From positions 33,692-73,449 of the forward strand of contig JAGWBI010000023.1 in NCBI GenBank assembly GCA_021295965.1: a DNA stretch of 39,758 nucleotides, read 5' to 3'. The first letter of the stretch is position 1, and the number at the start of each line of letters is the position of its first letter. Below the pieces are notes generated by a model. It saw nothing but the letters and a program-made list of their open reading frames with translations. It was not told the DNA's origin and did no database searches. Below, piece after piece: positions 31,060 to 39,132 of the stretch. The stretch is from Dehalococcoidia bacterium. GTDB taxonomy: Bacteria; Chloroflexota; Dehalococcoidia; Lucifugimonadales; UBA3495. A program made the position numbers and the translations under genes.

Positions 31060-32463
31060 ATGGCTAATCGGGAAGATATTGCATTGATGGGCCATCTGAT
31101 GCGACGGGCCGGTTTCGGCGCGACGCACGATGAGCTGCAGGAAAGGGCGGAGCAGGGATACGAAGCCACGGTGGAGGCGCTGCTCAATCCCGAGCGGTTC
31201 GAACCTGTGGACACGGAATTGCTTTACCGCTTTATGCCCGGTTACGAGGGCGCCCTCGGCCCGCCGCTGAACCAGGCCGATTGGGTCTATCGGATGGTCA
31301 ACACCGAGCGGCCGCTGGAAGAGAAGATGGCGCTGTTCTGGCACCAACTCTTTGCCACCGGCAACTCCAAGGTGGACAACCCGCCGGAACTCACCCAGCA
31401 GATCGCCATGTTCCGCAGCGTCGGGCTGGGCAAGTTCAGCGACATCCTCGTGGAATTGGCGCGGAATCCAGCCATGATCTTCTGGCTGGACAACAATGGC
31501 AACCATCGGGGCGCGATCAACGAGAACTGGGGCCGCGAGCTGCTGGAACTCTTCTCCATGGGCGTCGGCAACTACTCGGAGGATGACATCAAGGAGGCCA
31601 GCCGCGCCTTCACCGGCTGGACCATCGGTCCCAAGATTCCACGGAACCCCCTGGGCCGCTTCTACTGGAGCTTCGAGTACCGTCCCGAAGACCATGACGA
31701 CGGAGAGAAAACCTTCCTGGGTCACACTGGCAACCTCGACGGCCAGGACATCGTCGATATCGTGGTGAACCAGCCGGCCACCGCCCGATTCCTCTCCCGG
31801 CACCTCTACAACTTCTTCGTGGCTGACGAGCCGCAGGTGCCCAGCTGGAACATCACGCCGCCCAACGACCCGGACGCCATCGACCAGCTCATCGCCGCCT
31901 ACGACGAATCCGACGGCGACATACGGGCGATGCTCCGTGTCATGTTCAACTCCGACTTCTTCAAACAGGCCCGCTTCAGCCGCGTCAAGAGCCCGGCGGA
32001 ACTGGTGGTGAGCACCGTGAAACTGGCGGGCAACTATGATGCGCCGCGTCCCGGCTTCAACGCGCTGGCTTTCGAGTGCGCCTACCAGGGCCAGGAACTG
32101 CTGAACCCGCCCAGCGTCGAAAGCTGGCACACCGGTAGCGAGTGGATCGACGGTGGCGCGCTGGTGCGTCGGGTCAACTTCGCCGCCGGACTGCTCGGCG
32201 ACGTTTCCCTGCCCGGTGTCCGTTCCATGGTGGAGAACCTGCGTGGGCGCGGAGCCCTCGGCCCCGAAGAACTGGTGGATGCCTGCCTGGAGCTGGTCGG
32301 GCCCCTGGAAATCAGCGACGGCACCCGCGCCGAACTGCTGGACGAAGCGCGCGGCCACGGCGCATTGCGCTGGGACGCTGAGGCAGACGTTGCTGAATCC
32401 GAGAGACGTGTAGGCGTGATGCTGGCCCTCATCGCCGCATCGCGCGATTTCCAGTTTGCATAA
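31060..32463 (+). CDS. DUF1800 domain-containing protein
   Basis: A 467-residue protein of the DUF1800 family. It opens with HLMRRAGFGAT, the family's standard start, and carries EKMALFWHQLFATGNSKV, GAINENWGRELLELFSMG and ASRAFTGWTI, all conserved blocks. The C-terminal part includes RVKSPAELVVSTVKLAG and PPSVESWHTGSEW. These proteins occur paired with a DUF1501 protein in many bacteria, as here, and their chemistry is not established. The gene starts with a good ribosome site. No signal peptide or Tat motif is present, whereas many family members are exported. Confidence 0.93.
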   Translation: MANREDIALMGHLMRRAGFGATHDELQERAEQGYEATVEALLNPERFEPVDTELLYRFMPGYEGALGPPLNQADWVYRMVNTERPLEEKMALFWHQLFATGNSKVDNPPELTQQIAMFRSVGLGKFSDILVELARNPAMIFWLDNNGNHRGAINENWGRELLELFSMGVGNYSEDDIKEASRAFTGWTIGPKIPRNPLGRFYWSFEYRPEDHDDGEKTFLGHTGNLDGQDIVDIVVNQPATARFLSRHLYNFFVADEPQVPSWNITPPNDPDAIDQLIAAYDESDGDIRAMLRVMFNSDFFKQARFSRVKSPAELVVSTVKLAGNYDAPRPGFNALAFECAYQGQELLNPPSVESWHTGSEWIDGGALVRRVNFAAGLLGDVSLPGVRSMVENLRGRGALGPEELVDACLELVGPLEISDGTRAELLDEARGHGALRWDAEADVAESERRVGVMLALIAASRDFQFA

Positions 32464-32505
32464 CCCCGCCAATGGGACAACCCATACCCGGTATGGAGGA
32501 ATGAA

Positions 32506-33633
32506 ATGACGGCTACGACGAAAGACCCGGTGATGGTGGTTCTGCAAATGACCGGGGCCAACGACTACCTGAACACGATAATTCCCTACACCAACGGCCA
32601 TTATCACGACGCCCGGCCCAAGGTCGGGATCCCTGCCGACCAGGTTATCCCCATCAACGATGAGTTGGCGTTCAACCCCCAGATGGGTCCGATGAAGAAG
32701 CTGTGGGATGAGGGCAAGATGGCCATCATCCACGGCATCGGCTACGCGAACTCGCCGCGCTCCCACTTCCGTTCCATGGACATCTGGCACACCTGTGAGC
32801 CGGACATCGTCGGCACCGAAGGCTGGGCCGGCCGCGTCATCCGTGACCTTGATCCCCGTGGCGAGAACGTGCTGAAGGGCATCAACTTCGGCCAGGGTCT
32901 GCCGCGGGCGTTGGCTCTGCGCGGCGTGCCCATCACGTCCGTATCCAGCCTGGAATCCTACGGCGTCCTGTCCAGCGTCCCCGTGGACGCGGAACGTGAC
33001 CAACTTCTGGACCGCTTCGCCCGCATGTACTCCCCCACCGTCGGTACGGGAGCGGTGATGGACTACCTGGGCCAGACCGGTAGGGACGCTCTCAAAGGCG
33101 CGGACATCATTCGCGCCGCGCCGGAGCAGTACACTTCCACCGTCGAATACGCCGATACCCCCATCGCCAAGTACCTGCGCGACATCTCCCAGGTATATCT
33201 GGCCGATCTGGGAACGCAGCTGTTCTACACCCAACACGGCAGCTTCGACTCTCACTTCAACCAGCCGCCGATGCACACCAAGCTGTGGATCGACATGTCC
33301 CGGGCCATCAGTGACTTCTTCGATGACCTGGCCGAACACGACGCCGGCGACAACCTGATCATGGTGCTGTTCACCGAGTTCGGGCGCCGCGTCAAGGACA
33401 ACGGCACCGGGACCGACCACGGCGCCGGTGGCGCGGCCTTCGTCATCGGCAACCAGGTTAAGGGCGGCCATTACAGTTCCTATCCGTCCCTGGCGCCCGA
33501 GGATCTGACCCAGGGCGACCTTGAGCCCAACTACGACTTCCGCGGCCTCTACTCCACCGTCATCGATAAGTGGCTGGGCTTGGACCCGGTGCCTATCGTC
33601 AACGGCAACTTCGAGCAGCTGGACTTTGTGTAA
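32506..33633 (+). CDS. DUF1501 domain-containing protein
   Basis: A 375-residue protein of the DUF1501 (sulphatase-like fold) family. Visible blocks are VVLQMTGANDYLNTIIPY, MAIIHGIGYANSPRSHFRSMDIWHT, YTQHGSFDSHFNQ and VMVLFTEFGRRVKDNGTGTDHGAGGAAF, which carry the expected alkaline-phosphatase-superfamily-style metal residues (Asp and His). GGAGG before the ATG. Its usual partner DUF1800 lies 42 bases upstream, forming an operon. In many bacteria this protein begins with a Tat signal; here it begins directly with the first strand, so it should be cytoplasmic. Function unknown. Confidence 0.93.
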   Translation: MTATTKDPVMVVLQMTGANDYLNTIIPYTNGHYHDARPKVGIPADQVIPINDELAFNPQMGPMKKLWDEGKMAIIHGIGYANSPRSHFRSMDIWHTCEPDIVGTEGWAGRVIRDLDPRGENVLKGINFGQGLPRALALRGVPITSVSSLESYGVLSSVPVDAERDQLLDRFARMYSPTVGTGAVMDYLGQTGRDALKGADIIRAAPEQYTSTVEYADTPIAKYLRDISQVYLADLGTQLFYTQHGSFDSHFNQPPMHTKLWIDMSRAISDFFDDLAEHDAGDNLIMVLFTEFGRRVKDNGTGTDHGAGGAAFVIGNQVKGGHYSSYPSLAPEDLTQGDLEPNYDFRGLYSTVIDKWLGLDPVPIVNGNFEQLDFV

Positions 33634-33657
33634 AAGTCCGGCTGGGTGATCCGCTAG

Positions 33658-33685
33658 GTAGGGGCGAATAATCATTCGCCCCTAC
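33658..33685 (+). repeat. Modular palindrome, GAAT core
   Basis: The same 28-base sequence as at 10772: 12-base arms around AATC. It begins 25 bases after the DUF1501 stop. Confidence 0.88.
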
Positions 33686-33726
33686 CAATAGGAGAGTAGA
33701 AGGCGGTTGGACGAAGGAGGATAACC

Positions 33727-34725
33727 ATGCTAACCACAGTGGCCGCTGGGCGGGTCTTTGACTACAACTACTGCATCGGCATGTACGGCATGTCGGGGCA
33801 GGGATTCTGGACACCCCAGGACTTCGCGCTGGCTGACGAAACGCTCTACGTCCTCAGCCGAGGGGCGGAAGAGTTGGGGCAACGCGTCAGCCGCGTCACG
33901 CTGGACCATCAGTTCCTGGGCCAGTTCGGCGCGTTTGGCCGCGGCGACGGGCAGTTCGTCTGGCCCCGCTCCATCACGCTGGACGACGACGGCAACGTAT
34001 ATGCTTCCGACGACTTTCTCAACCGCGTGTCCGTGTTCGATCCTGAGGGCGGGTTCATATCCTGCTGGGGCGAGGCGGGCAGCGGCAAGGGTGAGTTGAA
34101 CGGCCCGTGCGGGATCGCCTTCGATGCCGACGGCAATATGCTCGTCGTGGACAGCCAGAACCACCGGGTGCAGAAGTTCACCAAGGAGGGTAAGTTCCTC
34201 GGCGGCTTTGGCCAGAAGGGCAAGCACGACGGCGAGTTCAACCTGCCCTGGGGCCTGTGCCTGGACTCCGAAGGCAACGTGTACGTCGCCGACTGGAAGA
34301 ACAACCGGGTGCAGAAGTTCGACCCCGACGGCAATTTCCTGCTGAAGTTCGAGGCTTCGGCAACGTCAGGTGTGGGCGACTTGTCCGGCCCCACCGGCGT
34401 CGCCGTGGACTCGGAAGGCGACGTGTACGTCACCGACTGGGGCAACCACAGGCTGCAGATCTACGCGCCCGATGGCCGCTTCATCGCCACCCTGGTGGGC
34501 GATGCTCAACAGCCCTCGCCGTGGACCCAGACCTACATCGACGCCAACCCCGATATCGTCAAGGCCAGGCGTCGCGTGAACCTGGAACCGGAGTGGCGTT
34601 TCCGCCGCCCCGTGTCCGTCCGCGTGGACGAAAACGACCGCATCTTCGTCCTGGAAGCCAACCGCCATCGCATCCAGGTGTACGACAAGGTCAAGGACTA
34701 CGAGGAGCATCCGCTGAACCTGTAA
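33727..34725 (+). CDS. NHL repeat beta-propeller protein
   Basis: A 332-residue protein made almost wholly of NHL-type propeller blades. Repeats such as WPRSITLDDDGNVYASD, GPCGIAFDADGNMLVVDS, LPWGLCLDSEGNVYVADW and GPTGVAVDSEGDVYVTDW each end NHRVQKF or a variant. Six blades can be counted, the normal ring size. There is no signal peptide and no enzymatic domain, so it may be a scaffold or a lyase/lactonase-like propeller. AAGGAGG before the ATG gives a clear start. It lies between the DUF1501 gene and an isochorismatase gene, each gap holding one palindrome. Confidence 0.92.
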   Translation: MLTTVAAGRVFDYNYCIGMYGMSGQGFWTPQDFALADETLYVLSRGAEELGQRVSRVTLDHQFLGQFGAFGRGDGQFVWPRSITLDDDGNVYASDDFLNRVSVFDPEGGFISCWGEAGSGKGELNGPCGIAFDADGNMLVVDSQNHRVQKFTKEGKFLGGFGQKGKHDGEFNLPWGLCLDSEGNVYVADWKNNRVQKFDPDGNFLLKFEASATSGVGDLSGPTGVAVDSEGDVYVTDWGNHRLQIYAPDGRFIATLVGDAQQPSPWTQTYIDANPDIVKARRRVNLEPEWRFRRPVSVRVDENDRIFVLEANRHRIQVYDKVKDYEEHPLNL

Positions 34726-34750
34726 GGATTTCGCGACAGCCGCAATCTGT

Positions 34751-34776
34751 TCGGGGCGAATGATCATTCGCCCCGA
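34751..34776 (+). repeat. Modular palindrome, perfect, GAATGATCATTC core
   Basis: All 26 bases are a perfect palindrome with arms TCGGGGCGAATGA and its complement. CGTTTTTGG follows, giving five Ts shortly after the stem, so this copy could serve as a Rho-independent terminator for the NHL gene. The outermost bases (TC/GA) differ from the GTA/TAC of other copies. Confidence 0.85.
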
Positions 34777-34789
34777 CGTTTTTGGACGC

Positions 34790-34795
34790 TATAAT
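34790..34795 (+). promoter_or_regulatory. Candidate -10 box of the isochorismatase gene
   Basis: A perfect TATAAT, 46 bases before the ATG. A 17-base spacing would put the -35 box inside the right arm of the palindrome (TTCGCC at 34767-34772), which is a weak match. GGAGG at 34831-34835 fits the leader. Confidence 0.4.
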
Positions 34796-34841
34796 ATCGC
34801 TCAACTTAGGATGGCGACGCCAAGCGCAAGGGAGGAACCCC

Positions 34842-35366
34842 ATGACACAACAAGCCACCAAGATCGACGCCGCCCGAACCGCCGTTTTGATCATGGACTT
34901 CCAACAGCGCATCATCGCGAACGTGGCAACCGAGCCGGCGGCGGTGGTTGAGAATGCGGCCAAAGCCCTCACCGGCGCCCGGCAGGCTGGCATCCCCGTG
35001 ATATACGTGGTACACCGTGGCGGCCCCTTCGCCGAGTATGCCCCTGACGTGGAGCTCCACCAGGGCGTCGCGCCAGCGGAGGGTGAACTGGTCATCACCA
35101 AAGTCCGCCCCGGCCCGTTCTCCACCACGGCGTTGGATGTGACCCTGCGTGAGATGGGCAAGGACAACCTGGTAATAATGGGTGTTGCCACCAGCGGCTG
35201 CGTGCTTTCATCGGTGCGCTGGGCGGTGGACGTCAATTATAGTTTCATCGTACTGTCCGACGCCTGCTCCGACGGCGACCCGGAGGTGCACCGCGTCCTC
35301 ACCGAAAAGGTGTATCCGAGGCAGGGCACGGTGATGACCACCGACGAATTTCTGGCAGCGTTGTAG
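34842..35366 (+). CDS. Isochorismatase family cysteine hydrolase
   Basis: A 174-residue hydrolase with the isochorismatase fold. Catalytic residues are D19 (LIMDFQQ), K87 (VITKVRPGPF) and C120 (ATSGCVLSSV), the triad of amidases such as nicotinamidase and N-carbamoyl hydrolases. The cis-peptide-type VATSGC block is normal. The ATG at 34842 has GGAGG upstream; an upstream in-frame ATG at 34782 is rejected because it overlaps the -10 box region. The last codons lie inside the next palindrome, whose second to fourth bases supply the stop codon. The substrate is probably a small amide, perhaps linked to hydantoin or carbamoyl catabolism, by inference only. Confidence 0.9.
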   Translation: MTQQATKIDAARTAVLIMDFQQRIIANVATEPAAVVENAAKALTGARQAGIPVIYVVHRGGPFAEYAPDVELHQGVAPAEGELVITKVRPGPFSTTALDVTLREMGKDNLVIMGVATSGCVLSSVRWAVDVNYSFIVLSDACSDGDPEVHRVLTEKVYPRQGTVMTTDEFLAAL

Positions 35367-35391
35367 GGGCAGGTTTCAAACCTGCCCCTAC
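35363..35391 (+). repeat. Modular palindrome, AGGTTTCAAACCT core, overlapping a stop codon
   Basis: Perfect 14-base arms (GTAGGGGCAGGTTT) around one C. The TAG within GTAGGGG (35364-35366) is the stop of the isochorismatase gene, so the repeat begins inside the coding sequence. Confidence 0.88.
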
Positions 35392-35400
35392 CGTGCGAAC

Positions 35401-35428
35401 GAGATTGCCACGCTGCGCTCGCAATGAC
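35401..35428 (+). repeat. Half-copy of GAGATTGCCA...CTCGCAATGAC element
   Basis: Begins GAGATTGCCACGCTG and ends CGCTCGCAATGAC. It matches the right half of the full elements at 16884 and 37859. It lies 14 bases before the GMC paralogue 2 start, so it includes or abuts its ribosome site. Confidence 0.7.
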
Positions 35429-35442
35429 AGAGGAGCAACGGT

Positions 35443-36981
35443 ATGAAGTATGACGTAATAGTAATCGGCGCCGGTTCCGCTGGCGGAACCATGGCAACCC
35501 GCTTGTCAGAAGACCCGTCCCGCTCGGTGCTGCTGCTGGAAGCCGGACCGGACTATCCCGACCTGGAGCAGACGCCTGACGACCTGAAGTTCGGCTACGC
35601 TCCCCGCGCCTCGGAAATGGGCGCGCCGCACAACTGGTCCTTCGTGGGCACCGGTACGCCCCGCCAGACCGAGCCGGTGAACGTGCCCCGGGGCCGCGTG
35701 GTCGGCGGCACCAGCGCCATCAACGGCCAGGTGTTTCTGCGCGGCGTGCCCGAGGACTACGACCGCTGGGCATCCTGGGGCAACGACGAGTGGGGCTACA
35801 TCAACGTCCTGCCCTTCTTCCGCAGGCAAGAAACCGACACCGACATCACTGACGACTTCCACGGCTTCGATGGCCCCATACCCGTCCGGCGCCACCGGCG
35901 TGAGAACTGGCTGCCCCTGCAGGAATCCTTCGTCCAGGCATGCACCGACATCGGCTACAACGAGGTGTACGACCACAATCATCCCGATTCCACCGGCGTC
36001 GGGCCTTTCCCGATGAACAACCCCAACGGCGTGCGCATGAGCACCGCTCTGTCCTACGTTAACCCCAACCGCCACCGGCTCAACCTGACCATACGCGGCA
36101 ACGTCCGCGTCCGGCGCATCCTTTTCGAGGGGGAGCGGGCCGTGGGTGTTGCGGTGGAGAGCGGCGGCGAGACCTTCCAGATCGAGGCGAACCAGATCGT
36201 CCTCTGCGCCGGCGCTATCGCCTCTCCCCAGCTCCTCATGCTGTCCGGCGTCGGCCCGGCGGAAGAACTGAGAAGCCTGGGTATTCCGGTGGTCAAAGAC
36301 CTGCCCGGCGTGGGCAAGAACCTACGTGATCACCCCCTGGTGCCGGTGCGCGTCAAGGTGAAGGATGACTTCCCCCTGGACCCCGACGCGCCGCGCATCC
36401 AGACTGTCCTGCGCTACACTGCCAGCGGCTCCGACGCCCGCAACGATATGCAGATTTTCCCCTCGTCCTTCTCGACGCCGCTGGGCGGCGACCCCTTCGA
36501 CAACGAGGGCATCCGTATCACGTGCATGATGGAGTTGGCCGAGAGCGCCGGCGAACTCACCCTGCAATCCACCGATCCCGACGTACAGCCTCATATCGAC
36601 TGCCGGTATCTCGAAGCCGAATGGGACCGGGAACGGATGCGAGAAGCCGTCCGCATCGCCCTGGGTCTGCTGGATCACGAGCAGTTCCGCAACATCTACG
36701 ACGGCCTGATCTCGCCCACCGAAGAGGATTTGGTTTCCGACGAAGCGCTGGACGACTGGATGCTGCGTGAGGTCTGCATCGGCCAGCACTTATCCGGCAC
36801 CTGCAAGATGGGGCCGGGCAGCGATCCCATGGCCGTGGTGGACCAGTATTGCCGCGTCCACGGCATCGAGTCCCTGCGCGTCGCCGACGCCTCTGTAATG
36901 CCCGACGTTATCCGCGCCAACACCAACTGCACCACCATCATGATCGGCGAGCGCGTCGCCCAATGGATTGCTGAAGCCTAA
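35443..36981 (+). CDS. GMC family FAD-dependent oxidoreductase, paralogue 2
   Basis: A 512-residue paralogue of the enzyme at 23982. It opens MKYDVIVIGAGSAGGTMATR and has RGRVVGGTSAINGQVFLRG, the FAD-binding LLLEAGPDYP and IANQIVLCAGAIASPQLL-type block. The active-site end is H449 in GQHLSGTCKMG, with VADASVMPDVIRANTNCTTI. It should oxidise an alcohol group, as do choline and aryl-alcohol dehydrogenases, but its substrate is not deducible. It is followed by a luciferase-like enzyme whose gene starts 17 bases after its stop, so the two flavoproteins are probably translated together. Confidence 0.95.
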   Translation: MKYDVIVIGAGSAGGTMATRLSEDPSRSVLLLEAGPDYPDLEQTPDDLKFGYAPRASEMGAPHNWSFVGTGTPRQTEPVNVPRGRVVGGTSAINGQVFLRGVPEDYDRWASWGNDEWGYINVLPFFRRQETDTDITDDFHGFDGPIPVRRHRRENWLPLQESFVQACTDIGYNEVYDHNHPDSTGVGPFPMNNPNGVRMSTALSYVNPNRHRLNLTIRGNVRVRRILFEGERAVGVAVESGGETFQIEANQIVLCAGAIASPQLLMLSGVGPAEELRSLGIPVVKDLPGVGKNLRDHPLVPVRVKVKDDFPLDPDAPRIQTVLRYTASGSDARNDMQIFPSSFSTPLGGDPFDNEGIRITCMMELAESAGELTLQSTDPDVQPHIDCRYLEAEWDRERMREAVRIALGLLDHEQFRNIYDGLISPTEEDLVSDEALDDWMLREVCIGQHLSGTCKMGPGSDPMAVVDQYCRVHGIESLRVADASVMPDVIRANTNCTTIMIGERVAQWIAEA

Positions 36982-36998
36982 TGAACAAAGGAGTAACC

Positions 36999-37850
36999 AT
37001 GTCAGTAGGAATCATCGTTCCCCTGCCGGCCTACACTCTGAACCCGGCATTCATCGCCAAGAAGGCCGAAGACCTGGGCTTCGAGTCGATCTGGTATCAC
37101 GAGCACCCCATCCTGCCCGTGCATAGCGAAAGCCCCTTCCCGGCCACCGGCGGCGAAATTCCCTGGACGTACCGCCACTTCTCCGACCCCTATATGTCCC
37201 TGGCCATGGCCGCCGCCGTCACCGAGAAGATCAAGCTCTGCACCGGCATCACGCTGGTTCCCGAGCGCAACCCTCTGATCCTGGCGAAGCAGATTTCCGT
37301 CCTGGACCAGCACAGCAACGGCCGTTTCGTCTTCGGGATCGGCGCCGGCTGGAACCGCGAGGAAACCGAAATGATGGGGGGCGACTTCGACCACCGCTGG
37401 ACCCAAACCGAGGAAGCGGTGAACGCCCTCAAAGCCCTCTGGACCGAGGACCAGGCCGAGTTCCACGGCAAGTACTACAACTTCCCGCCCGTCTATATGT
37501 ACCCCAAGCCGGCCCAGGACCCACACCCGCCCGTCCTGCTGGGTGGTAACGCCCGCAACGTGCTGCGCCGGGTGGTGCGCTACGGCGACGGCTGGCTGCC
37601 CAACCGGGCCACCCCCGGCCAGATTGAGGACAGCCGCCAACAGCTGGACGCACTGGCTGAAGAGCGTGGCCGCGACCCCGAGTCGCTGACCATCTCCGTG
37701 TTCGGCCAGCAGCCGGACACCACTCGCCAGACGGTCGATGACTTTCTGAATGCCGGCGCGATGCGTGTCTGCGTCTGGCCCAACCACTCCGACAGCGAGG
37801 AAGAGATGGGCCAGCAGCTGGAGCGCATGGCGGAAAACCTGCTTCGGTAA
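36999..37850 (+). CDS. LLM class F420/FMN-dependent oxidoreductase
   Basis: A 283-residue luciferase-like enzyme. AAGGAG 6 bases before the ATG at 36999 decides the start; an earlier ATG at 36981 overlaps the GMC stop. Blocks include FESIWYHEHPIL, EKIKLCTGITLVPERNPLILAKQI, SNGRFVFGIGAGWNREE, PPVLLGGNARNVLRRVVRYG and DGWLPN, which are the classic F420-dependent monooxygenase/reductase signatures. It is followed by a 100-base repeat and then a lactonase. Together with the GMC gene it forms a likely oxidation pair: alcohol to carbonyl, then oxygen insertion or reduction. Confidence 0.92.
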   Translation: MSVGIIVPLPAYTLNPAFIAKKAEDLGFESIWYHEHPILPVHSESPFPATGGEIPWTYRHFSDPYMSLAMAAAVTEKIKLCTGITLVPERNPLILAKQISVLDQHSNGRFVFGIGAGWNREETEMMGGDFDHRWTQTEEAVNALKALWTEDQAEFHGKYYNFPPVYMYPKPAQDPHPPVLLGGNARNVLRRVVRYGDGWLPNRATPGQIEDSRQQLDALAEERGRDPESLTISVFGQQPDTTRQTVDDFLNAGAMRVCVWPNHSDSEEEMGQQLERMAENLLR

Positions 37851-37858
37851 TACACTCC

Positions 37859-37958
37859 GTCATCGCGAGCGCAGCGTGGCGATCTCGTCCCGGGGGAACC
37901 TTCGCCAAGTCAACGTGATTGCCATCCGCCTGGGGCGGACTGCGTTCCTCGCAATGAC
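37859..37958 (+). repeat. GTCATCGCGAG...CTCGCAATGAC element, full copy
   Basis: A 100-base element whose ends GTCATCGCGAG and CTCGCAATGAC are inverted repeats with one mismatch. GGCGATCTCG inside pairs partly with CGTGATTGCC. It is just upstream of the lactonase ribosome site and is the second full copy of the element at 16884. Confidence 0.8.
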
Positions 37959-37998
37959 AATACCATTGGATATGGGTCAAAAACAGGAGGCAGTAGAA

Positions 37999-39051
37999 AT
38001 GGCAACCTATGTGTATGTAGCGGCCCAGGATGACAACAAGGTATCCATCTTCACCATGGACGAAGCGAGCGGAGCGTTGACGCTGGTGGGTGAGGAACCC
38101 GTTTCCGGCGGCCCGTCCCTGCTGGCCATCAGCCCCGATCGCCAGACCCTCTACGCCGGGCACCGCGAGGTCCCCGAAATCACCAGTCACCGCATTAACC
38201 AGCAGACCGGCGAGCTTACCACCACTGGCTCCGTCACGCCGCCGGGTCAGCCGGCCTACCTGTCCACCGACCGCACCGGCCGCTACCTGCTGTCGTCCTA
38301 CTATGCCGACGGCCGCGCCGCCGTGCATCCTCTTGGAAATGACGGCAGCGTGGGCGGCGCGGCAACCGCAGTCGTGGACACCGACTCCGGTGCGCACGCC
38401 ATGCTCACCGACCGTTCCAACCGGTTCGCATATGTGCCCCACATCGCCAAGCAGCAGGACAACGTGCTGGAGCCGCCCAAGAACATCCCCGGCCCCAACA
38501 TCATTTACCAGTTCCGGTTTGATGCGTCCAGTGGTTCGCTGACCCCCAACGATCCGCCCACCTTGGCTCAGGGCGACGACATCGGCCCACGACATTTCAC
38601 CTTCCATCCTTCGCTGGACGTGGTGTATTTCTCCAACGAGCAGGGATGCAGCGTGTCGTCCTATACCATTGACGGCGAAGGTCGGCTGACCCCCTTGGAA
38701 ACCGTATCCACGCTGCCGGCCGGCGTCACCGAGCGCAACACCTGCTCGCAGATCCAGTTCGCGCCGGATGGCAGTTTGCTCTTCGTGCCCAACCGGGGCC
38801 ACAACAGCATCGCCAGCTTCACCGTGGACGGCGAGGGCCGGTTGACGCCGGCGGATCACGCGGCAACCGAGGCGGTGCCCAGCGCGTTCAGCCTGGACCC
38901 GTCCGGCCGCTACGTTTTCGCCGCCGGCTCGGCGACGGGACAGCTGGCGTCCTACAGCGTCAACGCCGATACGGGAGCGATGACCCCGCTGGGAACCTAC
39001 GCGGTGGGCGAGCGCCCCATGTGGGTGCTTACTACCACCCTGGGCGACTAA
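37999..39051 (+). CDS. Lactonase family protein (6-phosphogluconolactonase-like seven-bladed propeller)
   Basis: A 350-residue propeller protein. AGGAGG before the ATG at 37999 sets the start; a long upstream open frame is repeat sequence. It begins ATYVYVAAQDDNKVSIFTMD and has blade ends such as LLAISPDRQTLYAGHRE, PAYLSTDRTGRYLLSSYYADG, IGPRHFTFHPSLDVVYFSNE and IQFAPDGSLLFVPNRGHNSI, all hallmarks of the PF10282 lactonase family. It may open a sugar or organic lactone, which would fit lactones made by the neighbouring monooxygenases, but this link is inference. There is no signal peptide. Confidence 0.92.
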   Translation: MATYVYVAAQDDNKVSIFTMDEASGALTLVGEEPVSGGPSLLAISPDRQTLYAGHREVPEITSHRINQQTGELTTTGSVTPPGQPAYLSTDRTGRYLLSSYYADGRAAVHPLGNDGSVGGAATAVVDTDSGAHAMLTDRSNRFAYVPHIAKQQDNVLEPPKNIPGPNIIYQFRFDASSGSLTPNDPPTLAQGDDIGPRHFTFHPSLDVVYFSNEQGCSVSSYTIDGEGRLTPLETVSTLPAGVTERNTCSQIQFAPDGSLLFVPNRGHNSIASFTVDGEGRLTPADHAATEAVPSAFSLDPSGRYVFAAGSATGQLASYSVNADTGAMTPLGTYAVGERPMWVLTTTLGD

Positions 39052-39071
39052 CGCCGCACCTCGTGAACGAC

Positions 39072-39100
39072 GTAGGGGCGGGTTTGAAACCCGCCCCTAC
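39072..39100 (+). repeat. Modular palindrome, GGGTTTGAAACCC core
   Basis: Identical to the 29-base copy at 25551. It begins 21 bases after the lactonase stop and just before the SDR ribosome site (AGAGGAGA). Confidence 0.88.
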
Positions 39101-39132
39101 CGGCTTAGACACAATGCAGAGGAGAAATTACC

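Noticed and set aside
30991-33675. An 894-codon open frame on the minus strand
   Set aside because: It is opposite DUF1800 and DUF1501, whose conserved motifs are unmistakable. Its translation is low-complexity (Val, Gly, His rich) with no domain. GC-rich coding DNA commonly leaves the complementary frame open.
37750-37998. N-terminal extension of the lactonase frame
   Set aside because: It runs through the end of the luciferase-like gene and a repeat element. AGGAGG and homology both place the start at 37999.
10772-39100. CRISPR array formed by the repeated palindromes
   Set aside because: Copies are kilobases apart, separated by genes, and have different cores. No cas genes are present.
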